A DNA stretch of 64,000 bases, taken from contig RCTD01000029.1 of the NCBI GenBank assembly GCA_014898415.1, forward strand, positions 124,001 to 188,000. The letters run 5' to 3'. Both the position numbers and the translations under genes were made by a program. Positions 37,368-47,534 of this stretch are shown here, one piece after another (the first letter of the stretch is position 1; every line of letters starts with the position of its first letter). Under the pieces are notes generated by a model. That model searched no databases and was not told where the DNA came from. It worked only from the letters and a program-made list of their open reading frames with translations. This DNA comes from Stromatinia cepivora. Taxonomy: Eukaryota > Ascomycota > Leotiomycetes > Helotiales > Sclerotiniaceae.

Positions 37368-38416
37368 ATGGGTAGTACCAGAGAAGCCAGCCACGCAGGC
37401 TCATGGTATACATCCAACCCCACCACACTATCCACCCAACTCGACGAATGGCTATCCCAAGTCCCCTCCTCAATCGACGATATCAAAATCCCCATTCCAG
37501 GCGCCCGAGTAATAATCGCACCGTAAGTTCTCTTTCTCCCCCTAAAAAGAAACCCTCCTAACCATCCAAAAAAAGACACGCCGGATATTCGTACTCCGGG
37601 CCCGCCGCAGCCTGGGCCTACAAATCCCTCGATCTCTCCTCCGCCAAACGAATATTTCTTCTAGGGCCCTCACACGCATGGTATCTATCCGAATGCGCGC
37701 TATCCAAACACTCTACATACGCTACACCACTTGGCGATTTGAGTATCGACCGCGTGACTGTATCCGAACTAGCCGCGACGGGAGAATTCAAAATGATGAG
37801 TAGCGATCAAGATGAAACGGAACATTCTCTCGAAATGCACCTTCCATACATCTACAAAATGCTCTCTGTGAACTTCGAATCCCCCTCCGATTTTCCACCT
37901 CTAATCCCCATTCTCGTCGGAAACACCAATGCGTCTACCGAGAGAAAATTCGGCGCAATCTTAGCACCCTATCTCGCGGATAAATCCAGCATCTTCATCG
38001 TGAGTTCCGATTTTTGTCACTGGGGTCCCCGATTCCAATATACATATTATCTGCCCTCCGATCCCTCCACAGACACAAACGATACATCAACCGGGTACTC
38101 ATTATCACGACGAGATAAAACACCCATGCAACCACCCATCCACGAAAGTATAGGCCGATTAGATAAATTATCCATGGAAGCGATATCCGGGGGAAACCAT
38201 CAAGAATTTCTCGCCAACCTAGAAGAAACAGGAAATACAGTCTGTGGACGCCACCCAATCGGTATCACCATGACGGCGATTGAGAAATTAAAAGAAGATA
38301 GTGTGATACAGAACGAAAAGGGCAAATTTAAATTCGTGAGATATGAACGCAGTAATGAGGTAGTGAAGGTAGACGATGGATCCGTAAGTTATGCTAGTGC
38401 ATACGCTGTACTTTGA
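37368..38416 (+). CDS. MHO1: MEMO1/MHO1 family protein
   Basis: Two exons, 37368-37522 and 37576-38416, around a 53-bp intron (GTAAGT...AAAAG), give 331 residues. The whole chain matches the MEMO family: REASHAGSWYTSNP start, APHAGYSYSGPAA, LGPSHAWYLSECALS, DEDEHSLEMHLP-like box (DQDETEHSLEMHLPYI), FIVSSDFCHWGPRF, and VCGRHPIGI. The two His and the Cys that form the metal site in human MEMO1 have counterparts here. MEMO proteins are cytosolic, bind copper or iron, and are linked to redox control; yeast MHO1 is the closest named relative. The gene diverges from the ABC transporter and converges on the amidohydrolase. Confidence 0.95.
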
Positions 38417-38933
38417 ACGCTGGGTTGTGTCTAGATCTAAGTTTAAGTCTAAGAGCGATGATTATAATGACAGACTGGAGTTAAACTGAATGAAAGGATC
38501 GGCGTATGATTTTTAGGGAATGGATAGAGTATTTCGGAAATTTAAATGATTTAATAGATAGATTCTCCCAAATCAAAAGAAATCTAATGAAATAATCAAT
38601 CAATCTCTTTGGTTCTGAAGTGGCCATTACCGCAAGAACACCTACCTAGTATACCGAGAATAATCGACTGGAATCTAATATCTAATTCGAGACCCATAGC
38701 GTGGAAATATTAAGATAGCAAGATATATTGTATCATCAATGTATGTATTCTATCTAGGGTTACTGATTTTCTAGGACGGATTTCTAATGTTATGTACCCA
38801 CTTTTCGTAGGACGATCTCTCTCTCTCTTTTTCCCATCTCTCTATACCAATATTATTTTGCTTCAATTTATCACCCCATGTCATGCCATCCCACCCTATG
38901 CCAGATCAAATCATATCCCAACACCATCTCTCA
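38417..38933. other. Convergent 3' spacer
   Basis: This is the 517 bp between the ends of MEMO1 (+) and the amidohydrolase (-). The plus-strand frames from about 38790 onward are antisense to the amidohydrolase or low-complexity CT-rich sequence. No gene is seen. Confidence 0.7.
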
Positions 38934-40989
38934 TCAGAGATCCCCCTTCCCACCCCAAAACAACATTTCCCTCAACCCTCTCACCAAGCTCCTCCTCAAC
39001 CTCGCCAAGCCGACCCAAAACCTATCACCCCTATTATATTCCCTATCAATTTCCATTACTCCTGTGCCCTCTCTCGCCCAAACATTCTTCCCCTTAACCC
39101 ACGTCCCCAGCACTTTTAAGTTTCTTAATCCATCCGCTTTATCTCCCTCCATATCCATCACATCTCCATCAACCACAATCCAATCCGCCCACTTCCCCAC
39201 CTCTATCGCTCCCGTTTTATTTTCTAGATTCCAACCCCAAGCTGCGTTGCGCGTGAAGCCATGGATAGCTTGTTCAATCGTGAGACTTTCTTCTGGATAC
39301 CAACCTTTTGACCCAGAGGGTGAATTACCAGTTTTTGGATTGAGACGAGTTACTGCAGCGTAGATTCCATGGAAAGGATTTGGTGGTTCGACTGGAAAAT
39401 CGGAGCCGAGAACTGGGCCGGGATATGATGAAGTGTTGTTGTGTGATAGGGGAAAGAATGAACGCATGCGATAGGCAGAGTTGGAGAGACGCTCTTCTCC
39501 AAGACGGGATACTGCGTAAACCATGTCGGATGTAGCATGTGTTGGCTGAATGCTAGGAAGAATTCCCATATTTGCAATGCGTATTTGATCATCGGGATGC
39601 TGAGAGTTTTGTTAGATAAATGGCGATTATGGATGTGGGAACTTTACTATGATTTGAGCATGCTCGATTCTTAACCTCCTTTCTTGGTTGCATCCATGAC
39701 AATTAGATCCTAGAACAGCCTCAAATGCATTGATAGCAGCTCTATTAGCTCGGTCTCCAATAGCATGGATGTTGATCTGGTAGTCCCAATGGTAAAACTT
39801 GACCAATTAGCAAGTCTCATGTGAAGAAAGAAAAGGAAGCAGGCAAATACCTTTTTAACAACTTCCGTTAATTCAGTTTCGTTGATCAACATCATTCCAT
39901 TAGTCTCAGGCTTATCCGAGTATGGCTCCAGTAATGCCGCTCCCCAAGAACCTAAAGCTCCATCCGCAAAGAGTTTGATTCCTCCAAACAACAGCATATC
40001 ACCTCCACCAGAACCATCCCTCATCACTTTCACTGTTCGTAAGTCTTGATGACAAAAAGTATTTCTTTCTTCACATTCTGCCATGACTCGAATCCTAACA
40101 CTCAGCTCATCTCTCCTAGCCAACTCTTGCAAGATTTTCACATCTTCCATTCGCATACCAGCGTCACTCATGGCCGTGATACCTACTTTATTTAACTCTC
40201 CCATTGCAGTTTTGAGCCAGCGGACTTTTTGAGGTATATCCGGTTTTGGTGCGAGAGGATAGATAAAACTATCCATTGCATTATCGCAAAAGACACCAGG
40301 TCCGGGATTGGTGATTATTTCTCCACCAGGAGGAGCTTCAGGAAGGGGATCTGAAAGAAGAGAGAGGACTTTTTCCGAAGTCCATACACAATGAATATCA
40401 ACTCTATCGAGCATAATATATAAATCCTTTAATTCCGGATCTTCAGAAAGTTGTTTCTACAAATTCCATCAGCACAATTTTTCAAATCACGGAAGACAAT
40501 GAGATAAAGATGAATACATACAGCCGTCGGCATCACACCTCCAAAATGAGCTTGATCCCACCCCACTCCTCTAATCCACTTCTCCCTCTCTCCATAACCC
40601 TCCCCCTGATGTCTCCCCAACCACTCCTTAATCCTACTCCTCACATCCTCCACACTTTCCGCATCATACAAACTCACACTCTCCAGCATTTCCCCATACT
40701 GCAAAATATGACCATGTGACTCAATAATCCCGGGCAACACAAAGCCATTCAACCAAGTAATTTTCTCTCCGTCCTCCCCCCTCGGCACACTTTCCAATAC
40801 CTGAGTAATAAGATCGATTCTCGTGCGGAAACATTTAGGATTAGGTAATGAAGGAGAGAGCGTGGTAATTGTATAAGGTTCGCGCACACAGTAGAGGGTA
40901 GAGGAGGTCCATGTATCGTAGAGGGAATGTAGATTAGCAGTTATGAAAAGTATGAAATATCCTGAGATGAAGAAAGCGAGTGGATGCAT
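38934..40989 (-). CDS. YtcJ-like metal-dependent amidohydrolase
   Basis: Four exons, 40989-40522, 40456-39851, 39776-39648 and 39599-38934, with introns of 65, 74 and 48 bp, all in phase, give 622 residues. It belongs to amidohydrolase family 3 (PF07969). A hydrophobic N-terminus (residues about 5-20) suggests a signal peptide or anchor. Metal-site landmarks appear in order: LPGIIESHGHI (HxH), GGIKLFADGALGSWGAAL (Lys region), INIHAIGDRAN (His), and QPTHATSDM. The end block GKWADWIVVDGDVMDM is the usual return to the small beta domain. The substrate is unknown; relatives hydrolyse amides, formamides or cyclic amides. The family often has DAHxH where this has ESHGH. Confidence 0.92.
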
Positions 40990-41821
40990 CCTATCCTACT
41001 TGGCAGATGAGGATACTGCCAGTGGAAGGGTGGAATAGAGAGGGTTGTTTTTATGATACCTGCATGCATGCGCTTGGTTGAATTTCAAGCAAATTTTGAA
41101 AAAATAATGAATATGTTGTGCTACATTGGGTTGAATTGAACTGCGTTTTCATGCCCAGATATCCCTTTTCGCTCCTTCCTATACGGATGATAGTGAAGCC
41201 ATGAATATTTGAATAAAAAAGAAGTAGCGAATTGAAGGTGGGATGACATGTGATTGTCACATGTAGGAATGATTGATTGATCAACTACTTAACCACAACC
41301 AGGAAACTTTCTCATGAATTCTCAAACGTTCCTCCGATCCATCAATGGAAAGAAAAATATTGCGAAAAGCACAAACTTACAACCCCTCAAAAAATCCCGA
41401 AATCTAAGTTCTAATTCGAAAACTCCCGGCGAGCATGCTTTTTTATTTGTTCCCCAGCGACCTTTTATGACTTAAGTCTATCAAGATCTACGACCTGCTA
41501 AACATTACCCCCAGCAAGATAAGGTTGAAAAATAGTTTCTACTACAAAAGTTTTCACAGACGATCGAATGATATAAAGCACAAGAAACAGATATTATTAG
41601 TAGATTCTACGATATCTTTCATTATATATCTATTACGCAAGGATATAAAGTCATCGCTACATTCGAGGACTTTTGTCTACTAAAAATTGCTTAAAAAGTC
41701 ATCCTAAAAACGCCGAGCTAATAGTGTGCATCGTCCCATCATGAATAGCAAATATTCAATGCCCATGCATCTCTCATCTCTTATCATCATGATCCATCAT
41801 ATCTTGCTCTAAAATCATCAT
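40990..41821. other. Intergenic region between amidohydrolase and ILV1
   Basis: This is 832 bp of unique DNA holding the amidohydrolase promoter and the ILV1 terminator region. No gene, tRNA or repeat is recognised; a minus-strand frame at 41284-41051 has no domain. Confidence 0.65.
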
Positions 41822-43577
41822 CTAAGATCTCAGAAACGTCTTAAAAACCTCAGACTCCGTACAATCCGTCCAAGGATATCCAATCTCCTGCAAAAAACTT
41901 TCCAGATCCCTAATCTCATCATCAGGACATACGATACCCGTTAAGACCTTCCCAATATCACTTCCCGCATTACGGTATTGGAAAAGACTGATATTATATC
42001 TCGGTCTCAATGTTGTGAGGAATTTCTCGAGTGCACCCGGTCTTTCGGGGAAATTGAACATGTAGAGTCGTTCATTTGGTACTCCTGAGCGACCACCAAC
42101 TAGGTAGCGAATGTGTGATTTGGCGAGTTCATCTCCCGAGAGATCAGTGGGGCTCATTCCGCCGGATGAGATGCGAGAAAGGAGAGATTGAAGCTCTTCA
42201 TCTCTTTGAGACGCTGGTGAGGTGAGGGAAATACCAATGAGTACATTGGCAACGGTATCTGTGGCATATCGATAAGAGAATTCGGTGACGGCATGGGGCA
42301 TAACGGCCTTAATGAGTTCAGAAAAGGCTCCAGGAGTTTCAGGAATGCTGACGCTGAGGAGAGCTTCTTTACGTTCTCCAAGAGCGGCACGTTCGGCAAC
42401 GAATCGAAGACGATCAAAATTCATATTTGCTCCAGAGGCGATGGCTACAAGGTTTCGGGATGTGTCTGGGGATGGATTGTCCGCAACGTATTTCTTAAGT
42501 CCTGCTAATGCAAGAGCTCCAGCTGGTTCGACAATGGATCGTGTGTCTTCGAAAACATCTTTGATAGCTGCGCAGGTTTCGTCCGTGGTGACTTGAATAA
42601 CATCATCAATGACCTCTTGACATATTCTGAAAGTTTCCTCTCCCACATTCTTGACTGCCGCACCATCTGCAAATAATCCCACTTCCTTTAATGCTACTCT
42701 TTTTCCAGCTGCAAGTGATTGAACCATAGCATTCGCATCATAAGTCTCGACACCAATGATCTTCACATGCGGAGCAATGCGCTTGACATAAACACCAATG
42801 CCAGCGATCAACCCACCACCTCCCACACAACAGAATATAGCCTCCAACTTTTGAATATTCGTTTGCCTAAGAAGTTCCATACCAATGGTACCTTGTCCGG
42901 CAATAACATAAGGATCATCAAACGGAGGAATATTCGTCAACCCATGCAATTTCTCCAACCTTCCACACTCCTCCTTCGCAGCATCAAAATCCTGTCCATG
43001 CAATACCACCGAACCTCCCAGTCGCGTTACATTAAGATGCTTAATACTAGGCGTTCCTTCAGGCATCACAATCGTAGCAGGCATCTTGAGTTTCCGCGCC
43101 GAATACGCAACGCCTTGCGCATGATTCCCAGCCGAACAAGCAACCACACCTTTCCAGCTAACCTTAGGATCCAAATGTGCCATCTTATTATATGCGCCCC
43201 TCAATTTGAAACTAAAAACAGGTTGTAGGTCTTCTCGTTTTAATAATACGTTGCATTCTAATCGATTGCTGAGGTTGATAGCTGGGGTAAGGGGGGTCTC
43301 CTTGACGACTTCGTAAACTCGAGAAGTGAGGATAAGTCGCAGATACTGTATTCAATTGATTAATTATGATGGTAATGACGAATCTGAGTACACTTACATC
43401 AGGATATCCATTTGGCAGAATAAATTCTTGCGGTACGACGCTTCTAACTTTTGATTTTGGACTTTCGCATGGCGGGGATGGATTGGTTGTATATTCTGTC
43501 AAAGAAAAGGCATTGAGACTAGGAGTTCGAGGACGAGATGAGGAGGTCTCTCCATTTGTTACTACCCCGTTCTCCAT
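41822..43577 (-). CDS. ILV1: Threonine dehydratase (threonine deaminase), biosynthetic
   Basis: Two exons, 43577-43398 and 43345-41822, around a 52-bp intron, give 567 residues. It converts threonine to 2-oxobutanoate and ammonia, the first step of isoleucine synthesis, in mitochondria. The N-terminal 50 residues are Ser/Pro/Thr-rich as in other filamentous ascomycetes. The PLP domain shows [14 protein letters not shown] with the Schiff-base Lys, [12 protein letters not shown], and the phosphate-binding [12 protein letters not shown]. The C-terminal third holds two ACT-like regulatory domains ([15 protein letters not shown] and [17 protein letters not shown]), the site of isoleucine feedback in the family. 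It is divergent from RCF1 with only 312 bp between the start codons. Confidence 0.97.
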
Positions 43578-43889
43578 ATCTCAAAATAGTGTATCTATTT
43601 TCCAATTTGAGTATTCGATATTTATAAAGATTTCATAGAGTCGAAGTCAAGAAGTTGGGGATAGTTTTGTTTGCTTTGCTTTTACTTCGCGAATTTCGAT
43701 ATCGGAGCTCCTTTCCAATGAAATTTTTGCAGGGATCTTGGAATGCCGATGATATCACGACTTGATTCGATCGATTTGGAGGGGCAAAGCATTGAATAAA
43801 GCTTTGGACATCAACAAATTCACGAAATTCACCATCTGAGGTTCCTGATAATTTGGCATCGGTGAGGAAATAAATATCAATTAATAAAA
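43578..43889. promoter_or_regulatory. Bidirectional promoter, ILV1 / RCF1
   Basis: This is the 312 bp between the divergent start codons of two nuclear genes for mitochondrial proteins. No exact Gcn4 site (TGACTCA) was found; a GAGTCGAAGTCA word near 43640 is only similar. TATA-like sequence is present but not decisive. Confidence 0.5.
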
Positions 43890-44539
43890 ATGCCGAGCAA
43901 TACTCCATTACCGTCATCTTTCGATGGCGATACGTATGTACCATTTTCATACAGAGCTTTGTTTATCCATAGCTAATGGGCCGATAGTGATTTCTACGAA
44001 GAAAATCGCTGGCAGAAACTAACCCGTCGTCTGAAGGAAGAACCTCTCATCCCCCTAGGTGAAACCACCCACTCTTTCTTCTTTCCCTCCTTCACCATAA
44101 ACTCACACAATCACCAGGCTGTATCCTCACGACCCTCGCCCTCGTCGGCGCAACCCGCTCCATCCGAGCCGGCGACCACAACCGAACCCAACGCATGTTC
44201 CGCGCACGTATATACGCACAGGGATTCACACTATTAGCCATGGTTGCAGGATCCATGTACTGGGATTCAGATCGCAAGAAGCGCAAGGAGTTTGAGGGGG
44301 TATTGGCGGAACAGAAAGCGAAAGAGAAGAATGAGGCGTGGATTAGAGAGCTGGAGGCGAGAGATGAGGAGGAGAAGGAAATGAAGAGGATGAGAGATGA
44401 AAGGAGGAGGAGGGCTGAGGGGAAACCGGCAACCCCGGCTGTTGTAGTGGATGCTGGGAGTGCGGCTGTGGAGGAGGGTGAAAGGACGAAGAATGGGATC
44501 GTGGATCAAATGAAGGGTATGGTGTGGGGGAAGAAGTGA
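43890..44539 (+). CDS. RCF1: Respiratory supercomplex factor 1 (HIG1 domain)
   Basis: Three exons, 43890-43933, 43988-44058 and 44118-44539, with introns of 54 and 59 bp, give 178 residues. The joined start reads SFDGDTDFYEENRWQKLTRR, followed by LKEEPLIPLGC, the HIG1 signature, one helix (ILTTLALVGATRSI), the RMFRARIYAQGFT loop and a second helix (LLAMVAGSMYW). A long charged coiled-coil-like tail (EKNEAWIRELEARDEEEKE) follows. RCF1 sits in the inner mitochondrial membrane and supports assembly of complex IV and of III-IV supercomplexes. The first exon codes for only 14 residues and two bases. Confidence 0.95.
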
Positions 44540-44900
44540 GAGAAAGTCACGGTACTTGGGTACAAAAATCGGATGTATAAGGGGATTATAGCATTGAGAT
44601 CTGGTGTTCGGTGTTGTTTGGTGGTTATTTAAGATTGTGTAATATTCAAGGGAAAGGGAAATGTACAAACTCCATTCATTCATCGTATTGTGTTATAGGC
44701 TTGGTTATGGAGAATCATATAGCAAAAGTGTAATATTCTTCATATAGAAAGTATCCGGGTTGCAAGTTTACTTGTTGTATGAAGATGCCAAAACCTCGCA
44801 AGAGTATACCTCCCAAAAGCTTGATTTCCGCGCCATACATGCTGCATTTATCCCAAATCCATCAATACCCAACCATCTCCAAAACTCCGAGCTTAAATCA
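44540..44900. other. Convergent 3' spacer, RCF1 / RTC5
   Basis: This is the 361 bp between the two stop codons. It carries terminator regions for both genes and nothing else recognisable. Confidence 0.7.
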
Positions 44901-46819
44901 TCAATTCATAGAACCTCCACTCCTATTTCCCCCAATGAGTCCTGCCATTTCCAACAACGCTCTATCAGCTTCAATATCACCCGACCCAAGATTAATTTTC
45001 CTCCTAGCCTCCGCTTCTCTTTCTTCCCAAGCCCACATCTCCTTTTGCTTTTGAGCTTCAGCATCACCTCCACATCCCCAAACTTCTAAACTTTCGATTT
45101 CGAAACGATCTTGGAAATCACTGCGTCTAGTTTCACTGTTATGAAATGCTCCTCCGCCAGATGTATAGTTGTGTGTAAAGACACCAAACTCAAATGATGA
45201 ATCCAGATACAGTGATACAGCGCCGAGGTTCACATGAGCTGAGAGTCCGGCTGTTTGTTTCGTTTTGGGATGAGGACATCCAAAGGATAAACATGGATGC
45301 GCGGATGGAGGTTTGGAAAATGCTACATAGTCCTTATTAATTACCGAGGCGTGGAAGACCTCATGAACAGGTTCGAGCTGGAAAAGTAATGTATCGGTGT
45401 CTCCAAAACACTCTTTGTGTGTTTGCTTCCAAGGTTGGGAGAGATAAACTCCAAAAACAACTTTTGATGATTTGCCACTGTTGGGAAATCTTTTGGGTGG
45501 TAATGTGTCTGCAAAATTTCTTTCCTGACCACCAATGGGAACATCTTCAATCCTGTTGCCGGCCACCAAGAGGATAGTTGGGGCACGCCAGTTGAACACT
45601 CTCGTTTCGAAGGAACCCATAGAAAAACCTGCATCACCACCAGAATAAAGTAGTCGGAGACGACGGAAGAGAGATTCCCCAGGAAGGAAAAAGGAGAGTT
45701 GTGATAGGACGTTCAGATCCAAAATCTCACCTATTTGCGGAAGAAGAGGCTGATCTATTTCAGCATTTAACGGCGTTAAAGGTGGTGCTTCGGATGAATC
45801 TTTTCGCTTTGTGAAGTCAATGTTCTTGGAGAACAGAAAATGCTCAAACAGAGGGTTGAAGCCATTAAAAATAAAAGGTAAGGAAATGGGTATCACAGTG
45901 TTGAATTGATGTATTTTAACGCCGGGGAATTTTTCCACGTTTACAAAAGCTGCAAGAATGTTATCCGCTGTTTTCCGAAGACTTTCCAATTGTGAGCTGA
46001 CAAGTCTTTCCGTATGGTGAGCTAAACTTTCTTGAACTCCTAATGGTGTTACCAACAGTAGCAGCATAATCAATTTTTTGAGATTGTCGGATGGAATCGT
46101 GGCTTGGGCTATGGGAGGATCTCCGTGACGGAAAACATCAATAGCATCCAGCGACTCAAGTGCAGCTAAAGCAAGATCATCGTCATCTTCTTCTTCATCA
46201 TCATCATTCGCAGCTGCATCGATTGCGAACCCTGTGGCATGATTTTTAACGACACCCTCTCCTTCTGATAGCGGAGAAGTTGTTCTCGTCTTATCATCTT
46301 CATTTTTGATCCCCGCACGAGATTCCCCTCTATCATAGACAGCCAGACTCCGAAATAGCAGCTTCGTCCGATCCCTACTGCCCTTCTTCAACACCCTCTG
46401 ATATCTTTCCGTCATTATTACCACCACCATAATCATTTGTTCAAACCCCAAAACCACAGGCGCATCCTGACCAAATGGAAATGCACCAAGGTAAGAAACC
46501 ATTTGAAATATAATCGGGGATGCGCCCAATATATCCGGAATCTCTAGGAATCGCGCGATGGTATCTTCCTTAAAATATGCGACTCCATCTTGGTGATCTG
46601 CAAGACTCTTAAAGACATCTTGAAATGAAAACAATTCGAGGGATGTAAAGCATCGTTTTGCGAATTTCCGAGCCTGCCTGGAAATTATTATAAATTCTCA
46701 AAGGAAGTGGTTCGAGATTCAAGAGGGCAGTTCCCATGGATCGTAAAGCTTACCAGCTCATGGCTCAGCTGCTCTGTTGTAACATGTTTATCGCTTGTAC
46801 CAGATTGAGTTTGTCCCAT
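44901..46819 (-). CDS. RTC5: RTC5-like TLDc-domain protein
   Basis: Two exons, 46819-46754 and 46673-44901, joined across an 80-bp intron, give 612 residues. The start MGQTQSGTSDKHV keeps Gly2, so N-myristoylation is possible as in other RTC5 proteins. Then come ELARKFAKRCFTSLELFSF and FQDVFKSLADHQDGVAYF, an acidic low-complexity stretch (NDDDEEEDDDDLALAALE), and a C-terminal TLDc domain from about residue 360 (LSQLSFFLPGE, LLYSGGDAGFSMGSFETRVF). RTC5 was named from a yeast telomere-capping screen; TLDc proteins in yeast and animals bind the V-ATPase. The acceptor was chosen as GGCAG|GCTCGG because it restores the frame; CAG four bases upstream would not. Confidence 0.93.
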
Positions 46820-47534
46820 CTTTATTTCTATTTCGAATACATTGCATCAACTTTTATTACAAGTCTAGTTAGCATGAACAATAAGAAGTTCAATATGGAG
46901 AAGGAGAAACATTGTGACGGAGTGCTTACGTAATGAATGTGCGATTCCATTTGCCGGTGAAAGCGGTCTTCTTTATTCCGCGCAAATTTATTCTCCCGAA
47001 GAGCTCACCGGGAGTATGGACTACTGGTTTCCCGCGAGCTTTTTTGTCCGATTTCCTTGCCCCCAGTGAATTTCTTGTCTGACCTGACATCTTTTCTTTT
47101 TTAAAAGCAACGATTGCAGAACGTTGAGTCTTACAAGTGTTTGAATCGGACTGAGGATCTATGTATTATGTGCAATAATATGTAGGAGGTCCAAAAGATG
47201 AGATAGCTTCATGTTCGTTACTACTGTAGAGATGTTCAGAGTAAATCAGCTAGAGAGATCTACCTCCTCTAGGAGGGTTTTCACATGCCATTGTTCCACA
47301 GGGATGAATCCAACGTGGTTGTTTTCGCACTAAATCCTAATTCTCAGCAGCATAGCTGAAATTGGGGTTGTTGGTGACAACACTAATTGGAATGAGGCGC
47401 CTGCAAGGTTTCGGGAGGCATTCCTTGGTATCCAGCTAGAGTTAAGATGATTCTCAGCGAAATGCATGTTTGATGCATTCAAGTTTCTTGCTTTATTATC
47501 CCCTTTATTGATACGCTGGTATTATTTTAACAGG
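46820..47534. other. Divergent promoter region, RTC5 / HET
   Basis: This is 715 bp with no gene seen. An in-frame ATG at 47466 extends the HET gene by 23 hydrophobic residues and is treated as upstream sequence. Confidence 0.6.

Noticed and set aside
38792..39363. Plus-strand open frames of 80-160 codons
   Set aside because: They are mostly antisense to the last exon of the amidohydrolase, which has a clear family match; the remainder is CT-rich low complexity.
31343..43577. A secondary-metabolite cluster (ABC exporter, amidohydrolase, threonine dehydratase)
   Set aside because: No polyketide synthase, peptide synthetase, terpene cyclase or cluster regulator is present, and ILV1, RCF1, MEMO1 and RTC5 are housekeeping genes.
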